NCBI RefSeq assembly: GCF_921293095.1
Contig: NC_060251.1
Coordinates: 64,931,585 to 64,995,584, forward strand
From: Ischnura elegans
Taxonomy: Eukaryota; Arthropoda; Insecta; Odonata; Coenagrionidae
Length of the DNA: 64,000 nucleotides
Direction of reading: 5' to 3'
The position numbers were made by a program, and so were the translations under genes. Each line of letters opens with the position of its first letter. Positions within the stretch are counted from its first letter, which is position 1. This document shows positions 22,561 to 33,578 of this stretch, one piece after another. The notes under the pieces were generated by a model. The model saw nothing but the letters and a program-made list of their open reading frames with translations. It had not been told where the DNA came from and made no database searches.

Positions 22561-23043
22561 TATTCGTTATATTGGCCTGTTTACGTATGTGCAAATATCC
22601 ACAGTAACCAAACGGATGGCACAGTGGTTCCAATTGCGAATCTAGCGGGACAAAATTATTTTTCTCAAAAAACTTAGATCTTTTGTCGTGAAAACATTCA
22701 GAAATGCCAAATTATGGACAAAAACACAAAATATCACTATCACAGGTCTTTTAAAGGTGGTTTTTATGAAAAAAATTAATTTAATTTGCAAAATAATTTC
22801 ATGTTACTTAACAATTGAGAAATATGAAGAAAATCATAAAAAAATTGTATAGTAATGCGCTTTTCTTAATTTAATGAACTAATTAAGTTAAAAATATGCT
22901 CTTAAACACAGGATTTAAACGTAAAAGCGTTTTTCACAGAAAGTGAACTGCGAAACGTTAGTCACCTTCATAATTATTACTCTCCCAACTCTCCTCATCT
23001 CCGACATTTACCGACTCCACGTCCTCCAACTCTTTAACATTAC

Positions 23044-23774
23044 TCATTTCATTAGGCGCAGGTAATATTGGTTCCCTGAGAAGCTGCCTGGCATCCATCG
23101 AGAGGGAATAACAATGCCTTGGGTGCAACGAACTAATACTGAAAACATAAGGTCGGATGTGACTAATTGTAGGTTAAAAACATCTCTCATTGTGTCCTTT
23201 CTGGAGTATTTTAGCGCGTGATTTTCTTTGAATTTCCGAATATGCTTATTCCTTGCTTCTTGGGCCTCTTCGGAAAGCAATGCAATGGGGGCAATCAATC
23301 ACTTTTGTCCCATGAATTATATTTTAAGTATCGTGAAAGGCATGTAATACCATGAGTATGACGCATGTACATTTCTTCTGTTTTTTTAGCATACTTCTCA
23401 TATTCACTTGTACTTATGGAGAAACCACAGGAAAGTGCGCTAAGAATTGTTCCAAACCAATGAAATAATTCCACCTCTACTCAACTAATGCCTGTTGAAA
23501 TGTCAGGATTCTTTTAACGTCAAAATTGTGATACTTTGTACAATTTCTTCCCGTTTATTTCGATGACCAAGGGCATCAGTGGAGATATCTGTGCCTTTAT
23601 CTTTTTCACTTCTTTCCCAGTTACCTCATAACTTTCATCTTCCAGAAATAATTTAATGGGTCTACAATACCTGATCGAAGACGGCCTGGTATTCTGCCAT
23701 AAGATGTTGTTTTTATCATTTGATTTTAGCGGAAGAGGTAACATAGAAATGGAAAACATATAGGAATCATCCAC
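23044..23774 (-). pseudogene. Transib/RAG1-like transposase relic (C-terminal half)
   Basis: Minus-strand pieces in order: NTRPSSIRYCRPIKLFLEDE (about 23700), a YEKYAKKTEEMY-type segment (about 23400) and LLSEEAQEARNKHIRKFKEN with KYSRKDTMRDVF and VTSDLMFS (23280-23130). By memory alignment these match RAG1 blocks around KPNSELCCKPLCLMLADES and the SEGNESGNKLFRRFRK segment that carries the catalytic Glu. I infer a Transib-family or related transposase. Several frame changes and stops separate the pieces. The left part of the gene (DNA-binding region, first Asp) is missing. Alternative: another family sharing this block. Confidence 0.55.
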
Positions 23775-24089
23775 TGAACCTGATTTCTTCCGAAATACAA
23801 ATCTCAGCTTACAGTGCTTGTGGCCACTACTTCCATGTTAACTCCACTTAATTATCATCGTATATTTGAATTCATTACCAGACCGAAGGAAGTTATGAAT
23901 GTTTAATTATAATTTTCTTCAAATTTTATAAGAATAGCTAATACTAGTAAAGTAGTAAAATTGTCCATCCCAATCTACTTGAGAGAAAATTTGTGCCACT
24001 GAAGTGGTAACATGCATAGCTATATGTTTGGCGCTGTACTATCTATGCACTATCTTCGTCATACAATCTCTATTTTTAGGTGACTCTTA

Positions 24090-24245
24090 TCATTCTCTGA
24101 TGTATTCATTCTTCTTGCTAGTGTCACGCAAAGATTCCTGATTTTTCACTCGGTTTCTGTAATCTTTCAGGGTCACATTCCACCATATTTCGCTTTCTTC
24201 ATATAACGTAATAAGTTTTTTTGTCTCCAAGTCCGACCATTTGTA
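24090..24245 (-). pseudogene. MADF/SANT-like accessory protein fragment (Harbinger element 3)
   Basis: Reads WSDLETKKLITLYEESEIWW then NVTLKDYRNRVKNQESLRD and a stop at 24090. The pattern (Trp start, KLI.LYEE, W, YRNR, L) matches MADF/Myb-SANT-like domains, which in PIF/Harbinger elements are encoded by the second gene and help DNA binding and nuclear import of the transposase. No start codon in frame is close. The end is premature for the family. Confidence 0.65.
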
Positions 24246-27200
24246 ACTACTTTACAAAAGGGGATTTTCCATCCTTTTCCCGTCATCCATCAATAAAACA
24301 ACATGACACAAAAAACAAACAAAAAACAACAAATTATAGGAGACTCGAGAGACAACACAACTGCACTTCAGCCCAACTTCCGCAAAAGTGTCGGGAAATA
24401 TCTCCCGCGGTTTGATCAGGCGACAGTGCGAGCGCGAGAAATTGCTAGAGCTAAGTTTCATGTTTAGACCTGCGAGTCGAAGTGTCAGACACTCCGCCGC
24501 CCAGCTCGCGACACTGCTCGCGACAACTGTCGCGACACTGCTCGCCGACCCGTTTACACTTGCAATTTTGACTGTCAGACAGTAAACTCGCGCAATTTCT
24601 CGCAAGTGTAAACCTAGCTTAATGGGTGACTTCAACGCACACGACACCCTATGGGGTAGCACAAGAACTCAGTGCAATCAAAGGGACACATAGTTACAAA
24701 TTTTATCAATGACCTTAACTTGTTTTTACTAAACACCGGTGAAAAAACTCGATTCAATAGCTTCAACGGTACCTTCTCGTGTATCGACTTAAGTATTTCG
24801 ACAGGTGGCCTAATGCGTAGGCTTGAGTGGTCCGTACATAAAGATTTATGCGGTAGCGACCACTACCCTATTTTAATTACTAGAGGTGGCGGTTTTATCC
24901 ACCGTTCGACTCAACCAAGCAATTGGGTTGTCCGCAAGGCCAATTGGTCTCTTTTTAAAAGAAAATTTTATTTTAAACACGACGACAATATGAATGGTGT
25001 GGGGAACATAAAAGTATTCACAGATAAAATTCTAGAAGCCGCAAATTCCACCGTACCCCGTTCTAAATGCGAATCTCACAGGCCCACAGTTCCGTGGTGG
25101 AACGAGGAGTGCGCAAAAGCTATACAGGTGCGAAAGAGGGCACTCCGAATATTTAGCAAATATCCTACGGCGACAAATCTCACCGCCTTCCGGCGCCTCA
25201 GTGCGAAAGCTCGGCAAGTAGTTAAGGAGGCCAAGAAAGCTTCATGGGAGGAGTTTGTGTGTTCTATAAACCACAGGACTCCCATATCCGACATCTGGAG
25301 GAAGATTAAATGCATCTCTGGCTCTAACCACAACCTTGCAGTTTCATCCCTGAAGGAGACTGACCGAGTCTTGACGACACCTCCCGAAATAAGCGAGTGC
25401 TTCGGACGTCGACTTGCGGAGACGAGTTGTAACGGCAGCTACGACGAACCATTTAGAACACTGAAAGAACCGAATGAGACGATACCTCTTACCTTTAACC
25501 CGAGAGACTCTGGCGAGGTTTACAACGACCCCTTTTCTCTGTGGGAGTTGACCTCCGCCATCCTCGAATCCCGTGACGGCTCTCCAGGAATAGATAAGGT
25601 GCATAACGCTTTTCTAAGAAATCTTCCCAAAGAAGCACTCTCCCATCTGCTGCGACCCCTTAACCAAATTTGGTCAGAGGGTAGTTTTCCAGGCCCTTAG
25701 AGGGAGTCCATAGTCGTACCCATCCTTAAACAAGGAAAAGATGGATCGGACCCGAACAACTATAGACCGATATCTCTCACCAGCTGCGTATGCAAGGTGA
25801 TGGAAAGAATGGTAAACCGTCGTCTCGTTTGGTGGTTGGAGCGGCGGAACCTACTTTCAGATATCCAGTGCGGCTTTCGACGAGGTAGGTCAACCTCCGA
25901 CCATCTCGTCAGGACTGACAATTTCATTCAGGAAGCATTTCTCTTGCGGCAAAACGTAATTGGCGTGTTCTTCGACTTAGAGAAAGCGTATGACCGTGTT
26001 TGGCGGTACAAAATTCTGAAGACACTTGATAAATGGGGGTTTAAAGGAAATCTACCTATTTTCATTAAAAAATTTCTGTCTGCCCGAGTTTTCAAAGTTA
26101 GAATAGGTGAATATCTCTCTACCTTATACCCACAAGAAAATGGAGTACCCCAGGGGTCCGTACTGAGGGTGACCCTATTTGCCATTTCGATAAACGATGT
26201 GGCCGAGTGTATCCGGTCCCAAGTTATGGGCTCATTGTTTGTTGATGACCTTGCTATTTTCTGCAGGTCATCAAAATTAACGAATGCCTCTAGGCTGATC
26301 CAGCTGACTCTGAATAAGCTCTCCGTTTGGTCTCAGAGGAATGGATTCCGTTTCTCTACTGAGAAAACGAAATGCATTCACTTTTACCGAGGACGGGGTG
26401 TACAAGCCCCACCGTCCCTATATCTCAATGGTAATGAGCTTCCTTACGTTGAGAACGCGCGATTTTTGGGTATGACATTGGACCGGCGCCTGAATTGGCG
26501 CGAACATTTCCGAACTGTAAGAGACAATTGCTTCAAAGTTCTGAACATTTTACGGTTTCTGTGACATTCGACATGGGGCGCGGATCGTACCTCAATGCTA
26601 ATGCTGTATCGAGCATTAGTACGTTCAAGGCTAGACTACGGATCGATTGTGTACTCATCTGCCCGTGAGACCTACATGAAACCGCTCTCGACGGTTCATA
26701 ATACTGGACTGCGTTTAGCAACCGGTGCCTTCAGGATCTCCCCTGTAATGAGCATTTACGCCGATACAGGAGAGCCTCCCCTAGTCAATCGTAGAGAGAC
26801 GTTGATGTGCAATTATGCCACAAAAATTTTATCTGCGCCGAACCACCCCTGCTTTAACATTATTTCTCACCCACTTTTTTTAGACCTTTTTAACCGAAAG
26901 ACAAGATCCACTAAACCTCTAAGTGTTCGCTTTAGAAACCTAATCGCAGAACGCAATTTTACCTTGCCCGCCACGTACCCCACTGGGTACAGTAACGTGC
27001 CGCCTTGGTTAATTCCCCGGCCAGCTTTGAGACTTGATCTTACTCGTTGCTCTAAATCTACTACTATGCCGGGAGAATACCAACAACTTTTTAAGGAATT
27101 CCGCGCCGAAAACTCCGAATTTACGTTCGTACACACTGACGGTTCCAAATCGGATACCGCCTGTGGGTGCGCTGTCGTATCCCCATATCATGGAGTCCTT

Positions 27201-28160
27201 AAGGCAAAATTGCATCCGTACTGTTCCATTTTTGCGGCTGAGCTCCCTGCCATTAGGATTGCTCTCCGATCCATTAAAAACAGTGTTGCGTCATTTATGA
27301 TCTGCACAGATTCATACAGTGCTCTCCAATCCATATCTCTTTATTCTCCTTATCACCCCATTGTTCAGGACATACACAGCACTCTGTTATCCCTGAGTAA
27401 AAAAGGGACCACTATAAGCTTCGCTTGGGTCCCTGGACATGTGGGCATACCAGGGAATGAGAAAGCAGATTCTGCAGCCAAAGATGCGCTCAGGTCTCCG
27501 GATACAGATTTTCAGTTAATGCCAGCGGAAGATTTAGGGAATGCCATGAGGGGTATGATTAGACAAAATTGGAAGACGCAATGGCTCGAAATCCAAAATA
27601 ACAAACTTCGGGAAATAAAGCCCGTAATAACTGCGTGGCAGACCTCTATAAGAAATGTCCGCAGGGAGGAAGTGGTTTTAACACGCTTAAGAATTGGTCA
27701 CTGCTTATTAACCCATTCATACCTCTTCACCGAAGAGAGAATACAGCCCCAATGCTTAAATTGCGATTGTCCACTAACAGTGCGACATATCCTGACGGAC
27801 TGTGCAAGATATCGTACTGCACGGGTGAATCACAACCTCGGAGTCAACCTAGCTGAGGTACTAGGAGACACTCCCGAAAACATTTCCCGACTGATAGCAT
27901 TCCTACACTCAACTCGACTTTTCGATAAAATATAAATGATACCTCTTGTAAATTATTGACACGTTAATTTCAGAACGGGCCTAATCCCCTTTATCAATAC
28001 CAGTCAGTGAGTGGTGCAAAATGGCCTTAGCCGCCGACGCACCCTATAAAAGAAGCACTACTACGAATTTTCTCACTCGGCTGGAAACCCAAGAAAATAG
28101 CAATATGATATAAAAAACTTATTAGAGACTGCAATATGGTTGATCGTCTTTCAGAAATAT

Positions 28161-30691
28161 TTACTTCTCAAACACCTTGTCCGACATTTTTGCTCTTTCT
28201 GGTTTCAAAATAAAGTTACCCCATGAAAATAGTCTCTCCACTGGACCAGAAGAACATATTGGGGTATTGTATTTAATAAATAGTTTACGAATATTAGGAT
28301 AGCCCTGAGTAAAACATTTGAAGGTTTTAACTGTATCAGCCATAAAAGAAGCAAACTAACTGAAATCGAGATGTCTTGCTTTTACTTGGCGAGGCTAAAA
28401 CATAAAAATCTGAGTCTTCTTCACTATTACTGTGGAAAGAAGGTGTGCCATTATTCTTGACTTTTTCCAAACAATTTAGGCACAGGTTAGTAATTCGCTT
28501 ACTATCAATATCACTCACATTATTTGGCAACCAAAGCATTTTGAACTGAGGGTGGAATGCTGCTGCCAGTATTGCATCATTCACTTCTGGAGATAGATTA
28601 TAATATTTACCAAAACGAGTGTTCAGAGCAGTCAACAACTCGGGAATTAAATATAAAGTGTAGAGCAGTGGCTTCTCCAGCTGATCCTCAAGTTTCTTGC
28701 GTATGGAAAATAATGTGGGTAGAAGTTGTCCATAGAAACAGCTGTTCCCACTTTGAAGCACATCAATGGCTTGTGCAATTGGTCGCAAGTAAGCAATGAA
28801 TTATTCCATATAGTCAACTTCTGTATCAGAGAATAATTGCTTCATGTCCAGTTTCCGTAACACATCATTCATTTTTGTCCTCAATTTTACAATTTGAGAA
28901 ACTGCATCAAACAGTGAATTCCACCGAGTAGGGCAAGGGTATACGAGACTACAATCAAGAATTTCAGTAATCATTTCTGAATATTTAGGCCTGCGTGATG
29001 CATTCCAGATATAACTACACGTTGCCATTACAGATTTGTGCAAGCGATTAACCAAAGATGGAGAGTTCTTGAGAATTTTTGTTAAATCTGTTGTTGCAAT
29101 TAAGGATAATGTATGAGAAAATCACCGCAAATGTTTGGGTAAAAATCTGTCTTCTTCTAGATCTTCACATGCCATATTTATTGAGCCAAAAATCAGATCA
29201 ATGCGAAGCTCTTCAATGTCGCTATCATCTTCATGCATGGACAAATCTGTAAACAATACGAAAACTGATTTAGCAAAGACATTGAATTTTTATACATAAA
29301 TTGTTCTGTAAGAAATTCTTCAATAATAATTATCATATTATTGTCTTGTCTTAAATTATTACCATCACTGTCTATATTTATCATTTCACTGTAGCCAAAC
29401 TCTTTGAATGCCTTTACGAAATTAGACCCATTATCCGTAATCATTGTGGCAACTTTCTCATTGTTTAACCCATAACTGATAAAAATAATGTGGAGTGTCT
29501 GCTATATTCTTGTAATCATGTGTACCTTTAAATCGAACACATGATGAAAAAGCACTTTCACGAGTCAATTTTTCATCATTTATCTGGAAACATAAATCAG
29601 TTAGCATATTTGATTAATTAATAAATAACGCTAAGGCCACAAAAGGCTTTAGATAATATTATTTTACAATTTACCTAATGAGCTGTGACACGAAGGAAGC
29701 TTCTATGTTTCGTGGAGCAAATATCTGCAGTAGAAGTCATAAATTGAATTTCTGTGAATTTGCGTGCTAAAGTTTGGTACATTTTCAAATATGAGGTTTA
29801 ATTTTCGACCCATTGTTCTCCTTGACATGATCTGAACCGAAGGATCAATATCTATCAAAGGATAAAATACATCAGCACATAAAGTAAAAACAGAGTGTAT
29901 TAGAAAAAAAAGTTGATGTAGGGCGTCATTAGGAATGTGAGAAATACCATCACAGAGTTCATCGTATTATCAATAAATTCCCTTAACCACTTGCTGGCCT
30001 GAGAAAACTTACGTTGAAACATTCGCATAAAATTTTAATCTTCCAAAGTGCGGATAGGCTTCATGCTATGAATTATGTAGTGCATAATATTTTGTTCAGC
30101 ATTTCATCATTGATTTTCACTCTCGTGCATTTGGAAGAAACAAAGTAGGTAATTTTCTTCTGCTGAATTTCATCAGTCCGTTTGGCATTCTTCTGTGATT
30201 TATATTTGTTATAACTTTGTAATGCGTTGTGAACCAACTAAAAAGCAATGATAATGCATTATTATAATAAATTTGGAAACAATCATACTGTTGTCAATAA
30301 AAAGTTGATCATTTTTTCGTACTTTAAGATGCCGAGTAAAATTTGAAGTCCTGCCTACCACTCCTTTAACCACTTTGTTTACAGGCAAGCAAAGCTGACA
30401 TTGGGCTGAAATATGTTTCTCAGATTGACTTACAATTTGGAAAAATTTTCTATCAAAAATTAAATTCGATGGTGCACGGTAACTGGTACCACCTTGAGCA
30501 ACGTTATCACTAAGACCATGATTTACCTCACCTGAAATGACACGAATTCAAATATAAAAATCACTTTGTAGTGCTTACGAATTGGAATTAGTGAAATGAT
30601 TAATAAAAGTAGAGTAAGAATTATAGGTAAGCGTAAACTGCATTAACAACTTACTGGTACTGGCCATTTCTCCAGACTGCCTTCTTGACAT
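28161..30691 (-). pseudogene. hAT transposase (BED finger, Dimer_Tnp_hAT), multi-exon relic
   Basis: First exon from the ATG at 30691 (MSRRQSGEMASTS) with donor ACCA/GTAAGT. The next exon begins after TCATTTCAG near 30531 and holds a BED finger (AQCQLC, TSNFTRHLK, about 30310-30420). Further down: TADICSTKHRSFLRVTAH (about 29740-29690), an intron, INDEKLTRESAFSSCVRFKG, MITDNGSNFVKAFKEFG (29444), FSHTLSLIATTD (about 29120), CPTRWNSLFDA (about 28940) and the hAT dimerisation region CSSGPVERLFSWGNFI (28250-28200). Several stops and frame changes, for instance a Trp codon turned TAG near 29690 and a Cys codon turned TGA near 29128. The motif order is complete, so it derives from an autonomous element. 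Confidence 0.88.
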
Positions 30692-30984
30692 TTTCTTTGC
30701 ACCATGTTGATTCTCACCATAATAGATGTCTTTACTATTTTCAAATTTCATTTCTATCTTGTTCAAAACAATTGAAAGTCACACTTGAACGAATCAGTAA
30801 TGCAGTGTAAAATATATTTTTGAAGTTAGAATTATCCGTGTGGTTGCACTTCTGATTTATGCGTATACAGTAACTTTCGGTGAAAGAATGACGTACGTTT
30901 CCAGCAGTGACATTAATTCGTGAATCGTTAGCTGCATCGCAAATATTCGGCTCACGAATCACCTCAACTAGTAAAAAAAGAGTC

Positions 30985-31050
30985 GACTCACGGTTCACGA
31001 ATCATGAAAAAAATGATCCGAATCACAAATCACAGTTTGTGATTCGGATC
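30985..31050. repeat. Long hairpin at hAT terminus
   Basis: ATGAAAAAAATGATCCGAAT plus CACAAA is followed after about 6 bases by its reverse complement (TTTGTGATTCGGATCATTTT plus TTCAT), differing by one T. Repeats of GATTCGTGATTC flank it. Subterminal repeats of this sort bind hAT transposases. Confidence 0.85.
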
Positions 31051-31108
31051 ATTTTTTCATCGCGAATCATGATTCGTGATTCATGAAGACGAATCATGCC
31101 CATCCCTG

Positions 31109-31151
31109 CTGGTAGATAATATTAAGGTGTTTATTGTGAATGGAGTACTTA
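31109..31151. other. Gap with hAT flank and left TTA duplication of the next element
   Basis: The first 8 bases (CTGGTAGA) would be the hAT target duplication, but the partner was not found. TTA at 31149-31151 is the left duplication of the PIF/Harbinger element. Confidence 0.5.
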
Positions 31152-31420
31152 GGGCCTTTGCACACTAGGCCACATAAGTGGCGCCACCATGGAAGCGCTA
31201 CCACGAAAGTCATTGAGTTATATGTACAACAGCACAATGGGCCACTCTGGTGGCTTGGTCGCGCTCCTGGAAGCGCGGCCGAAATTGCGGTGGCCAGAGT
31301 TTGCTCGCCACCACGGACGCGCCACCAGCCGAAAAGCATTGAATCATATGGAGCACTGCACACTAGCGCTACTTTGTGGTGACACCAGTAGTTCTGTTTT
31401 CTCCAGTGTAACTCGTGATC

Positions 31421-31552
31421 ATGGCGAGGCTTGACGTGGAACGTTTTATCCTAGAAGTGTTAGCCATGCCAGCGTTGTGGAACATGAGTAGTGAAGGGCA
31501 CTCGGACAGAGATGAAAAGCGAAAGGGTTGGTTGGAGTTGGTAGATTTATAG
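31421..31552 (+). pseudogene. MADF-domain accessory protein fragment (element 1)
   Basis: ATG at 31421, 43 codons: LDVERFILEVLAMPALWNMS then KRKGWLELVD and TAG. This is the first half of a MADF domain (F...V...P.LW......, W.E.), the DNA-binding module of the second gene in PIF/Harbinger elements. The rest is missing, so the element has an internal deletion or an early stop. No second exon was recognised. Confidence 0.7.
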
Positions 31553-31835
31553 AGAAGGAGAATTCTACGGAGGAAGAAAAAAATGAATTTGGTAAATGCA
31601 TTCTAAAAATTACATGAATTAATGAAACACGTGGAACTTTCAGTACAATAATAGTTTATTCAGGATTGGAAAATTTTAAAAATGCGTTTTATACATGTGC
31701 TATTTTCAATGATAATTATTGTTTCATATTATATATATTTTGTATAAACTTTGCTTTGAAATATTAATTTTTTTAACTATTATCTGTAGACATAACCTCA
31801 AGGCTAAGACAGTGTTTCTAGATCACTCGGTATTG
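31553..31835. other. Element 1 spacer between converging genes
   Basis: AT-rich; holds the 3' ends of the two converging genes. Nothing else seen. Confidence 0.6.
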
Positions 31836-32670
31836 TCATTCCAAACTGCCACCTGGACTATCAAAGTATTCAGCAAACTTATCTCGAATACTTAAAGCTT
31901 CTTTTGTGCTTCTACTCTCATTGTCAACATTCAGATTTTGAAAGCCAACTACATTCAAGGTTTCCTCAAACTTAAAACCAACTCTACTTCGCACGAAATT
32001 GTGAAGTATGCAGCAAGCTTTCACAATATTTTCCGCAAGCAATACATCTACATTCAGACCGCGATGAAATATTTGCCACTTATTGCTTAGCAGCCCAAAA
32101 GAACATTCTATGAGTCTACGCTCTCGTGAATGGCGTTAATCATAAACTTTTCTTTTCGAATTGTGAGTGATTTCTTTGGGTAAGGACGCATTACATGACT
32201 CGACAGGGCAAATGCCTCATCGGCAACAATCAGGTATGGTAACGGTGAAGTAGTATCACCAATTGGTCTTGCTACAGGTAAATTTAACGTATTGCTGTTC
32301 AAAGCTGCGTTCAAGGTACTATCTTTGAAAATAGCGCTGTCGCTTTCTTTTCCAAAGCCCCCGACATCGATGAAAGTAAACAAGTAGTTTGTATCGCACA
32401 ATGCAGGCAGCACAATTGAACAATAATGTTTATAGTTATAGTACATCGAGCCACTATTCCACGGTTTGGTAAGTCGTATATGTTTTCCGTCAAGTGCACC
32501 TACACAGTTTGGAAAATTTGTGATGGAGTGAAAGTCTTCTGCAGTACACTTCCACTTTTCGGTACTTATATCAGGTATACATTCGTTCTTCATTGTTGCC
32601 CATATATCTGCTGTCACTTCTCTTACGATTTTTTACACCGTTGTTTGTCCCAAGCGATAGTAAATATGTA
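31836..32670 (-). pseudogene. PIF/Harbinger transposase (DDE_Tnp_4), element 1
   Basis: Reading starts inside the helix-turn-helix region (YRLGQTTV, stop, KIVREVTADIWATM, near 32640). It continues with FPNCVGALDGKHIRLTKP (first Asp), YLFTFIDVGGFGKESDSAIF (second Asp), PYLIVADEAFALS (third acidic region) and, after a 1-bp frame change near 32122, RRLIECSFGLLSNKW and NIVKACCILHNFV. It ends with ALSIRDKFAEYFDS. The main open block (32617-32108) is intact for 169 residues. Two lesions: the TAA near 32633 and the frame change. The N-terminal part is not recognised. Confidence 0.92.
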
Positions 32671-33395
32671 GTTGAGTCATTGTGATCCCACTTCCCAAGT
32701 AACTGAAAAAGAATCAAAGAATTAAAATTTAAATTACTTAACGTATATACATAATTTAACCGTCGAGTGGGGGCGCGTAATATTTTTACACGACCGGGCG
32801 TGTGGCGTACTTTGTCCACAATATATGCATTTATATGATAATACTCGATTTTTGTTGAAATTTATCTTTTTTTGTGGAAATTAGTCCAAGCTTGTACATT
32901 TATAGGCGATACGGATATAAAGATACACAGGTCGATTATGACCAGTCGCATGGCGTAATTTATACGCCTCGGGTTTCTGGCTCACGGGTATCACGGTCAA
33001 TAGAAAGCCATGAACTTAGTTAGCTGAGTGGTGGCTGATGAAGTGGCTCGCCTCTCAAGGTTACTCGCCACCAAACGCGCTTCCAAAGTAGCGCTTCCAT
33101 GGTGGCGCCACTTTGGTGGCCTAGTGTGCAAAGGCCCTTAGAGATGCAGATTCGTCTAATATGTTGGAAAATGTCATGCACTTTTTACAGATATTATGTG
33201 CGTGAAGGATGTATGACTTTTTGATCGAGGATTATTCCCAGGCATTCAACTTACTTTCTCTCTTAATATATTCCCTTTTATTTGGACTCTGGGGTTTCTT
33301 TTATTGGATACTCCAAAACAGACTTACACAGTTTTCTTTTCTGATACTGTTAAGTATCCACTGGTTCAACTCCTTGTTGTGGCAAATGATGCGCC

Positions 33396-33578
33396 ACATA
33401 TTTATTCCTGTACCACCGAAAACAGTACCATTTGATTTTTACATCGGCGTATGTAACTTAACCATAAAACATACAGAAACTTCCATGCCCTGGATAGGGG
33501 TAACCTACCAGGCGCGACTCGAACCGGCGACCTTTTGTGTGACAGCAATGACCCCATCGTCACCACGGCGATTAGGGT
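33396..33578 (-). mobile_element. tRNA-headed SINE (type 1)
   Basis: On the minus strand: a pol III B box in GGTCGCCGGTTCGAGTCGCG, then CCTGGTAGGTTACCCCTATC, AGGGCATG and a 3' body ending CGGTGGTACAGGAAT with an AT-rich tail. Same type as 52080-52287. The head resembles a tRNA but the acceptor pairing is degraded, so it is not a tRNA gene. Confidence 0.8.

Larger units (their letters stand above)
21971..24619. mobile_element. PIF/Harbinger DNA transposon (element 3)
   Basis: Terminal inverted repeats of about 29 bp: the left end AGCTAGGTTTACACCTGCGA matches the reverse complement of the right end, AGCTAGGTTTACACTTGCGA. The TAA at 21968-21970 is duplicated at 24620-24622, the 3-bp TWA target typical of this superfamily. 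If TTAA were the target the ends would be asymmetric, so TAA fits best. Subterminal regions carry many TCGCGACA/TTGCGCGAG repeats. Inside lie a Harbinger transposase N-terminus (+), a MADF/SANT-like fragment (-) and, between them, a Transib/RAG1-like relic that probably came in by a further insertion. Confidence 0.88.
21583..27935 (+). pseudogene. LINE D ORF2, split by PIF/Harbinger
   Basis: The part before the insertion (21583-21970) is open and encodes the endonuclease N-terminus. The codon run resumes at 24623 with GDFNAHDTLWGS. A 1-bp deletion near 24683 changes frame; stops lie at 25698 (Trp codon of PWRES) and 26562 (Ser codon before the segment STWGAD). RT catalytic FVDDL (about 26235) and the whole RNase H and C-terminal region (26595-27935) are open. 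Few lesions for an element that has also received an insertion, so it is fairly young. Confidence 0.9.
21552..28064 (+). mobile_element. I-clade LINE copy D, interrupted by a PIF/Harbinger element
   Basis: Starts in the short TTTA-rich linker 30 bp before ORF2, directly after the tail of LINE C, and ends with the GGTGC/GCACC motif and CACTACTAC. Almost identical to copy 1 outside the insertion at 21971-24619. It is itself inserted into the 3' side of the hAT relic at 28161 onward. Because it lacks ORF1 and B lacks ORF2, D and B may be the two halves of one LINE split and partly deleted by C. Confidence 0.88.
28065..31108 (-). mobile_element. hAT transposon relic (left end lost to LINE D)
   Basis: The right terminus reads, on the minus strand, CAGGGATGGGCATGATTCG, ending at 31108, the classic hAT start. 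Next to it is a large near-perfect hairpin (30987-31047). The body encodes a BED-finger hAT transposase. The other terminus was not found; the LINE stack (at least D) lies inside the element's 3' side. Confidence 0.8.
31152..33137. mobile_element. PIF/Harbinger DNA transposon (element 1)
   Basis: Inverted ends of about 49 bp: GGGCCTTTGCACACTAGGCC and further GTGGCGCCACCATGGAAGCG on the left, with the reverse complement ending at 33137. TTA is duplicated at 31149-31151 and 33138-33140. Total 1986 bp. It contains a MADF fragment on the plus strand near the left end and a DDE transposase on the minus strand, converging. Both genes are broken, so it is not autonomous now. Confidence 0.95.

Noticed and set aside
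22615-22640. CACAGTGG as a Transib 5' terminus (RSS-like heptamer at 22620)
   Set aside because: A 7-mer is expected by chance in this length. No inverse partner with a matching 5-bp duplication was seen on the right of the Transib-like relic.
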